Assembly (NCBI RefSeq): GCF_002288925.2
Contig: NW_022098069.1
Span: forward strand, 82,616,380-82,680,379
Direction of reading: 5' to 3'
Origin: Delphinapterus leucas
Lineage: Eukaryota; Chordata; Mammalia; Artiodactyla; Monodontidae
DNA length: 64,000 nt
Made by a program: the position numbers and the translations under genes. The notes under the pieces are model-generated. The model saw only the letters and a program-made list of their open reading frames with translations. It had not been told where the DNA came from and ran no database searches. Below, one piece after another: positions 22,227-32,567 of this stretch. Positions within the stretch are counted from its first letter, which is position 1. The number at the start of each line of letters is the position of its first letter.

Positions 22227-22395
22227 AGGGGTTCTGATTACAAGAAAAAAAATTTTCTAACTATGTGTGGTGACATGTTATTAGACTTGCTGTGGTGATC
22301 ACATCACAATACATACAAATATCAAATCATTAGGTTGTATACCTGAAACTAATATAATGTTATATGTCGATTATACCTCAACGTATTAAAAAAAT

Positions 22396-22682
22396 ATATT
22401 GCCAAACCAAAACCTAAACAATTTCACTGATCTCCCAAAGGTCACACTTTGAGGGTCAGAACACAACATATGAAGTTGGTAGGGACATAACCCTCCTCTC
22501 TGGACTTGGCATTCTTTCCTGTGCCCTCAGGTCCTTGGGTCCATCTTCCCTGAAGACTACAGAGCCCAAAAGAGTCTTTAAGGTAGCACCATCGTAACTC
22601 ATTGATTCAGTGCCTATCTCCAGGGGCTACTCTTAGGTGCTGATGGGAGGTCGAGACAAGCTCTCTTTAAGGGAAATCTAGA
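22396..22682. other. Unique DNA, nothing recognised
   Basis: No repeat, no frame and no exon-like signal noted between the L1 end and the DNA transposon fragment. Confidence 0.45.
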
Positions 22683-22800
22683 ACAGCAGTTCTCAAAGTT
22701 TTTAGAAAAGGTATGAACATATTAGTAGTACTATGAAAATAATTTTGCCCTCATGACTCCCTGAAAGGGTCTCAGGGAATCCTGGGTGTCCCTGGACATT
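22683..22800 (+). repeat. hAT-Charlie-type DNA transposon remnant
   Basis: Starts cagcagttctcaaagttttt and continues through acatattagtagtactatga, aaaataattttgccctcatg and ctgaaagggtctcagggaa. The ttctcaaa terminus is typical of hAT-Charlie termini; most of the interior is deleted. Confidence 0.65.
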
Positions 22801-23149
22801 CTTAAACAACAATTGCCTAAAACCCCCTCTGTGGAAGATGGCTTCACCTTTGGTTGTTCTTACCTGCTACTCCTCCCTGGCCAGTCCTGGCCTTCCCCAT
22901 GAGGCCGGAGGGACTCCTTAGCCCACCCCAACCCCAACCCAGCACAGAAACACAGAGCAAGGCCCACTTTTTATGCGCTCTGCTCACAGGCCCTGGGTCT
23001 CAGGAGACAGTACAAGGCAGGAATAGACATGAATAGACATTAAACCAAGACCAGAATGCCTCCCGGCTCCATCCTCCATAGTGAGATCACTTCATCCTAG
23101 TATTTCCACAGGTGAGTCAACAACTCTGCACGTTAGGTAAATGATAGTA
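22801..23149. other. Unique DNA, no gene seen
   Basis: The 60-codon plus frame at 22854-23036 is Pro-rich from C-rich DNA and has no domain. A directly repeated gaatagacat pair is at 23020-23040. Confidence 0.4.
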
Positions 23150-23520
23150 TACAGGCCTGTATCCATTAGGATTAAGTTTAGCTGAATACAAAACACAAAA
23201 AAACGTGTTTTTACATTGGCTTAAGACAGAAACGTATTGCTCTTCCATAGAAAAGAAATTTGGGGGTAGGCAGCCCAAGACCAGTATGGTGGCTCCACAA
23301 AATTGGCAGGGACCAGCATACTTTCTAGCTCACCATCAGCTTCCTCTAAATTGAGGTGCTCATCCTCGAGGTACAAGGTGGCTGCTGAGTGCCAGCCCTA
23401 GCGATCATATTCCACCCAGGAGAAATGGAAAAGCAATGCTTCTCAGGAGTTGTGTACACTTCTGTTCACATCTCACGGGCCAAAGCTGAGTCACATATTC
23501 ACACGGGAAATTAGGACTGT
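23150..23520 (+). repeat. Ancient interspersed repeat, family not named
   Basis: Reads ccattaggattaagtttagc, cattggcttaagacagaaac, ggggtaggcagcccaagacc, and further gtacaaggtggctgctgagt and gagtcacatattcacacggg. I recognise the order of blocks from other mammals but cannot assign the family. Shorter relatives are at 18230 and 62555. Confidence 0.5.
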
Positions 23521-24931
23521 CTTCTTTTAGTTGGATGACAATACATCTAACCGATGAAGAAGGGGAGAATGTGTATTGGGAGGCACTAAACAGTGTTGAC
23601 CACAGATCAACAGGCAGACAGTTGCTCTTCGCATGCAGAGAACAACAGAGCCAAACTGAGATGCAGGCACCCAGTAGCCACTATGTGAGTCACAAGCCAG
23701 TTGACTCATTCCTACCCACCAACCTGTCAGCAAAATTGTGTTTCTACATGTCACGGACCGCTAAAATACTCACAGCTCTGAATGTTAAATTCTTAAATGC
23801 AGAGTCAACTACTTGGCATATTCTCTAGATCTCCAAATTGCACATTTTTAGATACAAATTATTTTCTACATTAAACACTGAAGGAAAATATACTTAAACA
23901 TTAACCTAAAAGTCTATAGAGATTTTTTTCTGAGAAATAAAATTACAGGACATTTTTCTTTGGATTTTTTTCCCATCCTTTTCTGTAGATATAAATGTTC
24001 TTCTAATGTATATACATTGCTTCTATCATTAGATAAAACAGTAATTTCTTTTCAAGAGCCCAGACCTCTAGCCCTGTCATTCATTAGTTGAGGGATTTAT
24101 TCATCTACAACCCAGAGTAGCGGAGACCAAGGATAATTTAGGAAATCGATTTTTGAGGTAGTGCTTTACCCCTGATGACTTAATAATCATTGGCTGGATA
24201 TTTTCGGCCAAGCCCAGAACCTCGATATTCCACATTCCAGGGTCTACTAAGTCTTCTATTTTATTTAGCTTCATTTCTTGCCACGTTCCTTGAGTTAAAT
24301 ATAAAACTTACATCATGACCTTTCTTATTATTTCAAACTAATTATTTCTCATTACTTATGGCTTGTGGTTTAAAGAGAACCTAAAAATAAGTGTAACCCA
24401 CGAGCAACATTTCTGAAGAACAGCCACCGAGTTCTGCTCTGCTATTACAATTAAACATGAGTCAGACGATGGGGAGGGTTCCACAGTTCAGACTTTGTAA
24501 GGACAAAGGGATGCGTTTTCTTCCACAGAAACTCCCCCAGAGGAATTCCCCTTCTGCATTTTTGACTTTGTCATTTTCCAGGGAACTCTTTGCAACAGAA
24601 AGTGAATCCAGAAGATTTGGAAGCAGTTGACTCCCAGGTTGCTGATCTCTGCAGACCGTCACCAGGCCACCGGGGGACTCCAGGAGAGGAGGGTGGGCAG
24701 CGCTGGGCGGGGTAGCTGAGGCCCCCAAAGATGCGCAGGACAGGTCCCTGGCTTCCAGAGGGAGCCCGTTAATTACTCCACACCCCACCCGGCACTGCTT
24801 TTTCTCCAAAAAAGGCACTAACTGAAAAACTAAAAGACCAAAGAAAAATTCTCGGTTTTTACATTTGTGTTGATTGTCCCTACCCTAGAGCCAAAAGGAT
24901 GACAATCAACCAATTTAAACACACCAACCAT
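23521..24931. other. 1.4-kb repeat-poor interval with a GC-rich end
   Basis: AT-rich to about 24450, then a GC-richer stretch (24600-24790). A 118-codon minus-strand frame (24462-24818) covers the GC-rich part; it has no motif I recognise and no clear splice or promoter context. A 97-codon plus frame at 23535-23828 is equally featureless. Confidence 0.4.
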
Positions 24932-25056
24932 GGGGATTCCCTGGCGGTCCAGCGGACTCCGTGCTTTCACTGCCAGGGCCCGGGTTCAATCCCCAGTTGG
25001 GGAACTAAGATCCCCTCAAGCTGCGTGGCAAGGCCACAGACAAACAAACAAAAAAA
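24932..25056 (+). mobile_element. CHR SINE, type C (short)
   Basis: Reads ggggattccctggcggtcca, ccgggttcaatccccagttg and ggaactaagatcccctcaag, ending in a caaacaaacaaaa tail. TSD-like flanks acaccaacca (24921-24930) and caccaacctt (25059-25068). Confidence 0.9.
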
Positions 25057-25381
25057 ACCACCAACCTTGCTAGGAAAACAAAACACTCAAAGGCACATGT
25101 ATAAAAGCATTAACTTTACACACTCAGAGTAGCCCAGCTATATTTACTAAAGTCTTAGACAGTGCACTGGGATACAGAGATAAAATGGGTCTACACTGGA
25201 CAGAAAGCTCAATGTCTGTTTTCACAGCATTATATTTTTATGTGTCAGAGACACTAATCCTCTTGTATACTATTAGAATTAAAATTAATAAACCTACATT
25301 GTAGACAAGATAAAAAAAGAGGAAGCTGATTATTATATTGACTTGAATCTAATCCATATCTAGCCATTAATAAGCACAGGA

Positions 25382-25596
25382 GGGCTTCCCTGGTGGCGCA
25401 GTGGTTGAAAGTCCGCCTGCCGATGCAGGGGACGCGGGTTCGTGCCCCGGTCCGGGAGGATCCCACATGCCGCGGAGCGGCTGGGCCCGTGAGCCATGGC
25501 CGCTGAGCCTGCGCGTCCGGAGCCTGTGCTCCGCAACGGGAGAGGCCACAGCAGTGAGAGGCCCGCATACCACAAAAAAAAAAAAAAAAAAAAAAA
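25382..25596 (+). mobile_element. CHR SINE, type A, with a displaced right TSD
   Basis: Complete copy with an A tail of about 23 bases. The left TSD aataagcacagga is at 25369-25381, but the matching copy lies at 25653-25665, 56 bases beyond the end of the A tail, so extra sequence was inserted with the SINE. Confidence 0.95.
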
Positions 25597-25652
25597 GGGG
25601 AAAACAAACAAACTGAAAATATGGAATACGTGGGTCACAAAAAAAGTAAATA
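25597..25652 (+). other. Probable 3'-transduced tag of the SINE
   Basis: A 56-base segment (ggggaaaacaaacaaactga to aaaaaaagtaaat) sits between the SINE A tail and the right TSD. It has no TTTT Pol III stop on the sense strand and ends A-rich, as expected of a read-through SINE transcript. Confidence 0.75.
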
Positions 25653-25665
25653 AATAAGCACAGGA

Positions 25666-26010
25666 AAGATGGTGGATCCTACAATCCACATTGTACTACG
25701 ACATACAGTAAAACGTTCCCCAGCACAGCCCCAGCTGTCATTATGTGCAAAGCACACAGGAACGTCAGAAAAATTATAGAATAAGCAGAAGCAGATTCTC
25801 ATAGAAGCTAAGGAAGTTTAAGCTTCAGGAACCCTCACTTTCACAGTCCCTTCCCGTTCTCGTTCTAAATAAATATTTGCTTTTCCACCTTATTTTCTAT
25901 TTGTAATTTTTTTTCTATAAAGGGGTTCCTAAATTCTGTCAGCTTCAGGCTCCACAAAATCTAGATTCTCCCCTACAGCAGATAAAACAATGGATCGTAT
26001 GCTCTTACAT
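25666..26010. other. Non-coding, unassigned
   Basis: No frame. The block at 25880-25970 (ataaaggggttcctaaattc) looks like an old mammalian repeat I cannot name. Confidence 0.4.
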
Positions 26011-26025
26011 TTTTTAATCTTTTTT

Positions 26026-26143
26026 TGTTGTTGTTGTTAGAGCCACACGGCTTGCAGGATCTCAGTTCTCTGACCAGGGATTGAACCCAGGCCCCAGCAG
26101 TAAAAGCACCAAGTCCTAACCACTGGACTGCCAGGGAATTCCC
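26026..26143 (-). mobile_element. CHR SINE, type C (short)
   Basis: Reversed copy with a (ttg)n tail, tgaccagggattgaacccag and ccactggactgccagggaat. TSDs tttttaatctttttt (26011-26025) and tttttaatcttttta (26144-26158). Confidence 0.94.
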
Positions 26144-26157
26144 TTTTTAATCTTTTT

Positions 26158-26600
26158 AAATTTTTAATTATGGTAAAAAATACATAACATAAAATGTACC
26201 ATTTAAACCAATTTTTAGTGTACAGTTCAGGGGTATTAGGTACATTCACATTGTTATGCAATCACCTCCAACATCTCCAGAACTTTTTCACCCTGCAAAG
26301 CTGAGACTCTGTAAACTGTTCAACGAAGGCTCCCATTTTCCTCTGCCCCGCCTCCAGCCCCTGGCAACCACCATTCTGCTTTCTGTCTCTATGAGTTTGA
26401 CTTCTCTAGGTAACTCATCTAAGTGGAATCACACAGTGTTTGTCTTCCTTTGTAAAAGCCTCATTTCACTTAGCACAGTGTCCTCAAGGTTCATCCATAT
26501 TGTAGCACATGACAGGAATTTCCAAATTAAGGCTGAGTAATATTTCACTGAATGTATATACCACGTTTTGTTTATTCATCTGTCAATGGACGCTGGTAAA
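26158..26600 (-). mobile_element. L1M 3' UTR fragment
   Basis: Reversed L1MB-like order: ttatggtaaaaaatacataa, agtgtacagttcaggggtat, cccctggcaaccaccattct, tgagtttgacttctctaggt and attcatctgtcaatggacg. Confidence 0.88.
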
Positions 26601-26993
26601 TTTTTTATTTTAAGATAGATGCATGTAACCATTTGGAATGCCATGCTCTTGCTTTAGAATTAGTTTGTTCTCTAGAGTGTGCAGTAGTGGTCCCTTGTCA
26701 AGATTTGGTGACTTTTCGCTGTCCGAGATCAATGAGAAATCTTAAAAGGACAGTTATCTTTTCATTGCCAGCTTGTGAATAGCCCCCTAACAAGAAACAT
26801 AGCCTGCATTTCTGCCCAGACATCCCATACTATTTCCTGTATCTCTTACCTATTCTGATACTCTTTAATCAACTAATAAAAATGTATTGAGATATATTAT
26901 TTCATTTTATTTTCAAATATTATTTAGCACCTTCGATGTTCTGGGGTAACACTCCACTTTGGAAGGCAAAAAGAAAAAAAAAATGAATAAAAG
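26601..26993. other. Unique DNA, nothing recognised
   Basis: AT-rich, without a frame or a repeat call. Confidence 0.45.
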
Positions 26994-27004
26994 TAAGACT
27001 GAAG

Positions 27005-27351
27005 GGACTTCCCTGGTGGCGCAGTGTTTAAGAATCCACCTGCCAATGCAGGGGACACGGGTTTGAGCCCTGGTCCGGGAAGATCGCACACGCTGCAAAG
27101 CAACGAAGCCCCTGTGCCACAACTACTGAGCCTGCGCCCTACAGCCCGTGAGCCACAACTACTGAAGCCCACACGCCTAGAGCCCGTGCTCCGCAACAAA
27201 AGAAGCCACCGCAATGAGACGTGCATGCACTGCAACAAAGAGTAGCCCCCGCTCGCCACAACTAGAGAAAGCCCACACGCAGCAACGAAGACCCGAGGCA
27301 GCCAAAAATAAAATAAATAAAATAAAAATAAATAAATTTATTAAAAAAAAA
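27005..27351 (+). mobile_element. CHR SINE, type B
   Basis: Full-length copy with a long aaataaaataaataaaat tail. TSDs taagactgaag (26994-27004) and taaagactgaag (27352-27363). The head carries gcgcagtgtttaagaatcc, a one-base change in box A. Confidence 0.95.
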
Positions 27352-27363
27352 TAAAGACTGAAG

Positions 27364-28040
27364 AAGTTCCCATTCCAGAGGAGGGAACAGACTGACAAAT
27401 TCTGACACAGTGTAATAAATGCAGTAATAGAGGTATATGTACAAGGTGCTAAGAGAGTACATTAAGGGAGGATTAGTTCAGCATGAATGAATCAAGCAAA
27501 ATTAAGCAGAGAGGGCTTCCCTGGTGGCGCAGTGGTTGAGAGTCCGCCTGCCGATGCAGGGCACACGGATTCGTGCCCCGGTCCGGGAAGATCCCACATG
27601 CCGCGGAGCGGCTGGGCCCGGTGAGCCATGGCCGCTGAGCCTGCGCGTCCAGAGCCTGTGCTCCGCAACGGGAGAGGCTACAGCAGCGAGAGGCCTGCGT
27701 ACCGCAAAAAAATGAAAAAAAAAAAAAGGAGAGAAGGCAACATTTAAACTGGGTATTGCAAAGGATATTCGCTTGGTGATGAAAGTTGCAAAGGGTGCTC
27801 CATGTAGAGGAAGTAGACTGAACCAAAGGCTTGAAAGCATTCGTTATACTCAAGAAAAAGTAAATACTCTGGTGTCTAGAGGGCAGAATGCATTAGTAAA
27901 AGCAGTTAAGAGGTGAGATTCAAGGGAGATTGGCACCAGACTATGAAGGTCTTAAGAGGATTTCTAAGGAATTTAGGACTTTGGTGGGCAATGGGAGCCA
28001 CTGAAGGTCTTAACACTGAGAGAGGTGGGGAGGGAGCATG
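27364..28040 (+). repeat. Ancient repeat, unnamed, split by a SINE
   Basis: Left part 27364-27512 (acaaggtgctaagagagtac) and right part 27740-28040 (gaaggtcttaagaggatttc, then ggactttggtgggcaatggg and gccactgaaggtctt) belong to the same old family as 14360-14620. Confidence 0.5.
27514..27726 (+). mobile_element. CHR SINE, type A
   Basis: Complete copy with one extra G in ggctgggcccggtgagcc and an A tail interrupted by a single TG. TSD weak (agcagagag and aggagagaag). Confidence 0.93.
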
Positions 28041-28059
28041 TGATGGAGTCTGTGTTTTT

Positions 28060-28171
28060 GTTTTTTTGGCCACTCAGCGTGCATGCGGGATCTTAGTTCA
28101 CCAACCAGGGATCAACCCACGCCCCCTGCATTGGAAGCACAGAGTCTTAACCACTGGACCAGGGAAGTCCC
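28060..28171 (-). mobile_element. CHR SINE, type C (short)
   Basis: Reversed 112-bp copy lacking a few head bases (ccactggaccagggaagtcc). TSDs tggagtctgtgttttt (28044-28059) and tggagtctgtgttttg (28172-28187). Confidence 0.95.
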
Positions 28172-28187
28172 TGGAGTCTGTGTTTTG

Positions 28188-28557
28188 CAGAGACCATCCT
28201 TTCACCAATCCAGCCGTGGGCAGAATCTGGAAGGATGGGCCAAGGGCAAGAGAAAAGCACGAGGAGATCCCTAAATTTGAGTGAATGTTTAACCAAAAGA
28301 CAATATTTTTCCTCCATCAGCAGAAGTGAGAGCTGACGGAGCAGGTCGGATTCAATCGTTAAAAAATTACATTTCTACTCGCCTGAGTTTTAAAATTGCT
28401 ACACATGTGTATGTATGTGTATACAATGTTATATAAGAAAATGCTCATTTTCCTGCTACCTTTGGACAGGCGAATTAAGGGCAATTTTTATTTTCTTTAT
28501 TTTCAAATGCTCTATTCTTAAATGTATTTCTTTTAACAATAGGAAAACAATATTTTT
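28188..28557. other. Unique DNA and possible old L1 end
   Basis: The segment 28470-28540 (gcaatttttattttctttat) resembles a diverged L1M 3' end. A tgtatgtatgtg mini-tract is at about 28408-28423. Confidence 0.35.
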
Positions 28558-28617
28558 TTAATTGAAGTATGGTTAATTTACAATGTTGTGTTAGTTTCAA
28601 GTGTACAGCAAAGTGAT
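28558..28617 (-). mobile_element. Very short L1 insertion (60 bp)
   Basis: Only the last bases of the L1 3' UTR are present, reversed (ttaattgaagtatggttaat, then acaatgttgtgttagtttca and gtgtacagcaaagtgat). The perfect 17-bp TSD aggaaaacaatattttt is at 28541-28557 and 28618-28634. Confidence 0.95.
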
Positions 28618-28650
28618 AGGAAAACAATATTTTTAAAAGGCTGTTTCATT

Positions 28651-29344
28651 TCTTGTCATCCTTAGCTCTTCAATGTATTGGAAGTTATCATTTGATTGTG
28701 TGGGGAGTAGGGAAGCGGATCAGGGATCCTTCAAAACCCAGTTCCATTCATCCCCCACCCCCAAAATAAATGCACGTGAGTAGCAGGAAAGGGGAGAGGA
28801 ATACACATACAAGAAAATGTGACACTTTCATCTTTGCGCACGCACTGTATCTTCTGTGCAAAGTAAGTGAGGCAGACAATGAAGAAATGGGAGTCAGAGA
28901 AAGGAATCTTGAGGTGATCTGGGTGCTCAGTGAAGATGGTGGGATTTGTACTAGTTTATCTTCGAAGGAGAGGAAACGTGAAGGCTAGGAAAATCATATT
29001 CCAGGCTGGCAGAATTATGTGAGCAAACAGCAATGCGGGGGAGGGTTTGGCAGAAGACAAGGAAACCTGGCAACTGGGAACAAAGGATTCATGCAGGACT
29101 CGGGGTTGGAAAGGTGGGTTTGAGACCGAGAATCCTTCTGGCAGCGGGGAATCACTGAGAGTTCTGAGTAACTGTTCTGACGCAAGAAACACGGGACTTG
29201 AGGAAGATCAGTTTGGGGGCGGTAGGCAGGAGACATTGCCAGGAAGGAAATGCGGTTCACACGTGGCTTCCCGATTGCCACACATATCTAAATGCCAAAG
29301 CTGTCTTTCACTGATTCCTTCCAAATGGGCTGTTTCTTCCTTCA
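28651..29344. other. Unique DNA with overlapping frames
   Basis: Frames of 72-125 codons overlap on both strands (28770-29424); the 125-codon plus frame runs into an L1. No domain, and no paired splice signals that I trust. Part of 28985-29160 recalls the unnamed ancient repeat at 14360. Confidence 0.4.
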
Positions 29345-29915
29345 AAACAGAAATGACTTTGTCGAGATACAATTCACAGACCATACAATTTACCCATTTG
29401 AAGCATGGAATTAAGTGTTTTTGAGTACAGTCACATGGTTGTAGAAACATCACCATAATTTAATTTGAGAACATTTTTGTAAAAGGAACCTCAAGCCCAT
29501 GAGCAGTCATTCCGCATTCGCCCCTAACCCTCTGGCCCTGAACAATCACTGGCCGGATTTCTCTCTCTATGGATTTGCCTGTTCTGAACATTTCATATAA
29601 ATGGAATTAGACAACAGTGACATTTTGTCTGGCTTCTTCCACTTACCATAACGTGTTCAAGGTTCATCCACACAGTAGCATGCGTCAGTACTTCATTCCT
29701 TTTTATTGCTGAATAATATTCATTGCGTGGATGACCGCATTTTGCTTATCCAGTCCTCAGCTGACAGATATCTGGGTCATTTCCTCTTTGGGGCTCTATT
29801 ATCAATAACGCTGCCACGAACATCTACGTACAAGTTTTGGTGCGGTTATAGGTTTTCACCTCTCATGGGCATCTTCCTAGGAGTGGAATTGCTGGATCGT
29901 ACAGTAACTAGACTC
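29345..29915 (-). mobile_element. L1M 3' UTR fragment
   Basis: Reversed landmarks: cgagatacaattcacagacc, aagtgtttttgagtacagtc, tggatttgcctgttctgaac, atttcatataaatggaatta, gcgtggatgaccgcattttg and aggagtggaattgctggatc. Confidence 0.85.
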
Positions 29916-30418
29916 TCTGTTTCTGACCTATGTGTGCTCTCTGATGAATCTTACTGTTTGTTTGTTTGTTTTTGAAGCTGGCTTCTGTCTCACCCAGTAT
30001 AACTGAATTCTGACCAAGTAGAGTCATTCTAATTTAACTCAGCCCTACTTATGATTTTTTCGAAGCCAAGAAGGAAGTAGGTGATGTGTCAGAGCCTTCT
30101 GCTCTGATCCAGAAAGCAGATCTGATCACAGAGCACGTCACAGCAGCCCACATCTGGGCAGCCCTTGTGCCTCTTACACTTTCATGGGAAAGGAAACCAA
30201 ATGTCAATCTCTCTCTCTCTCTCTCTCCAAAGTTTGGGTACATCAGAAGCATCTTCTATGGAAACAGGAGATTTCAGCCCAATCAAGGCTCATCTTCTAG
30301 AACTCTCTTCCTTGTTTACTGAGACATGGATTCCTTAAGGAGGAATCTCAGGATCTCAAAATTGATAACAGTTGGAGCAAAGGTGGGAGCCCAATGCTTT
30401 AGAAATGTGTGTACAATT
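29916..30418. other. Unique DNA with a (TC)n tract
   Basis: A (TC)n run lies at about 30206-30228 and a gtttgtttgtttgttttt run at about 29957-29973. The 78-codon plus frame at 30086-30322 includes the (TC)n run and has no domain. Confidence 0.45.
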
Positions 30419-30433
30419 AGAAATACCAAGAGG

Positions 30434-30771
30434 GGACTTTCCTGGTGGCACAGTGGTTAAGAATCCACCTGCCAATGCAGGGTACATGGGTTCGAGCCCT
30501 GGTCTGGGGAGATCCCACATGCTGCAGAGCAACTAAGCCCGTGCGCCACAACTACTGAGCCTGTGCTCTAGAGCCTGCGTGCCACAACTACTGAAGCCCG
30601 CGCGCCTAGAGCCCATGCTCCGCAACAAGAGAAGCCACCACAATGAGACGCCCGCGCACCGCAACGAAGAGTAGCCCCTGCTCACCGCAACTAGAGAAAG
30701 CCCGTGTGCCGCAACAAAGACCCAACACAGCCAAAAATTAATTAAATAATTAATTAATTAATTTTAAAAAA
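30434..30771 (+). mobile_element. CHR SINE, type B
   Basis: Full-length copy with a taattaattaattaatttt tail. TSDs agaaataccaagagg (30419-30433) and agaaatatcaagagg (30772-30786) differ at one base. Confidence 0.96.
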
Positions 30772-30786
30772 AGAAATATCAAGAGG

Positions 30787-32567
30787 TTTGAGGGTTTCTT
30801 AGTAGTTTAAACAAGAACACCTGAGAAATAAATGAGAGTCAAAAATGAAAGAAAAAAGAAATACATTGGACCCCCTAGGTCACAGTGACATCATTTGAAA
30901 TAAAAAAACAATTTTTTTTTTATGCAGTCACAGGTGAGATAAGAGAGAGTTTTGAAACACCTTGTAGTTTCAGATTCCAGAACACCTCCTCCCCTAGGAG
31001 TTGATGTAATAGTAACCAACATCACGTACAGTACTAAAAATGCTGGGGTGGCCAAAACCAGCTAATTGACCTACGATCGATACCAAAGGCCATCAACGTG
31101 CAGTTGAGTGGTAGCAAATGATTGACCTGTACTGAAGACTTGACAATGGAGGGAGGAAGATTTATACCTCAATAACGTTCTAACAATATTTCAACATCTC
31201 TGCCAGCCCTGTGGGATTATAAATAGATTCTGCTAAGAATAATAAACTGAATCCTGGAATCCTATATGGATGGGAAATAGGGTGCCCGGGGAGCAGACAC
31301 ACTGAGACAGCAGCGTTATAAAGCTTGAGTTAGGAAAGAGATGAATGTTCTAGTGTTATAGAACAAAACTGTCCAAGGAACACAAGACGATGGCCTGTCT
31401 CCCCGTTATTGGGAGCTTGTAACCTACAAAGAAACATAAGAAAGAACAAGAAACTCGACACTGGAAGCTGTGAACCACCTGCCTTAAGAAAGTAAGGATT
31501 TCACTCTTGTACAAAAGTATTGTATAAACTGGCTTGCTAATGATCAGGAAAGTGTTCTGTCCTTCGGGAAGAGACAGATGTCCTCCTTTCGTGTTTCAGA
31601 ACTCTCTAATTCTGACAAGCCAAAAGGCCTTCTGGAGAAATAATTCAAAACGTCTCTTGTGAAATGTTCTCAGGAGAGAATCTTTCTGGGGAATCTGTAA
31701 GCATGGGGCTTCTGCAACTCCCCTGATTCGAGGTGTCATTTTGAGCCTGTTGCCATATGCCAGCTCTGCTTCACAGCCCACTCTCTGAAGCTTAGCCTTT
31801 GACCAGCTGGACACCCCCAGTGGGCTCTTAGCCAGGTCCTTAGCCGGGTGCTTTCTCTCTGACCTAGTCCCAGATTCTTCTGTTTACCTCCTGGCTGGCT
31901 GACTTGATTGAGGTTGGTACAGTGTGCACCTAAGGGTACTTAGAAATCCAAGGATAGCCAGTACATTGTGAGACCAGCCTCTGACGGGTCCATATCCATG
32001 TCATTGCATTACTTCAATTTCCCTGCCCTTCTTTCCTGGCCTGCCCAAGGCCAGAAATATTGAAAAGAGGAAGAAAGGGAGGGAGGGAGGGAGGGAGGGA
32101 GGAGAAAAAATGGAAGGCAAGAGAGATTCGACCTCTGGCGTTGGAAAGTTCACAATAGCCCATCATACTCAACAACAGACTTCGACCCCTAGCAAGGCCT
32201 TAAAAAGTTTTATTTTTCATACTTACTTTCCAATAAGAAAAACGTTGCATTTAATTGAGTTCTGCTTATACTCAAATTTCCTTTTCAGGAGCCGGGGTTG
32301 AAGGCAGCTTTTGCAAGTCAGTAGCCAATTTTTTTGTTAATTGACATTTAAGGAAAATACATGTGTTATCAATGAGAAAACAACTCCCCTGCCTACGATG
32401 GAAACAATATTTTTTTCAGCCTGAGGGATTAAAAAGTCCTAAATAATTTCATGTACCTTGGTTGCATCCTAATGTCTGCTTAAGAAAACAACAGCAACGA
32501 TCTCTACACTCTAGAAACAACATTTCCCTCTTCTAGCAATTAATTTTTTACACTACAAATATGCATT
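30787..32567. other. 1.8-kb repeat-poor interval
   Basis: No mobile element recognised. Frames at 31596-31814 (minus) and 32110-32301 (plus) are short and featureless. This is one of the longest stretches without SINEs in the window. Confidence 0.5.
32068..32104 (+). repeat. (GGGA)n tract with G-quadruplex potential
   Basis: Eight consecutive GGGA units following aagaaa. Regular G3 runs with single-base loops fit the G-quadruplex sequence rule. Confidence 0.9.

Larger units (their letters stand above)
21291..22395 (+). mobile_element. Old L1 3' UTR host of a nested stack
   Basis: Left part 21291-21438 (aagggggtcaaaaggtacaa, ggtacagcatggtgactaca) and right part 22230-22395 (ttgctgtggtgatcacatca, cctgaaactaatataatg) join into one L1MA-like 3' end. 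Between them lie a younger L1 and three SINEs. Confidence 0.85.

Noticed and set aside
29047..29424. 125-codon plus-strand frame
   Set aside because: Its second half lies in a reversed L1M 3' UTR, overlapping minus-strand frames are as open, and no domain is visible.
30434..30771. Regular short direct repeats resembling a CRISPR array
   Set aside because: The ccacaactactgag units are the internal structure of type B SINEs. There are no unique spacers of constant length and the genome is mammalian.
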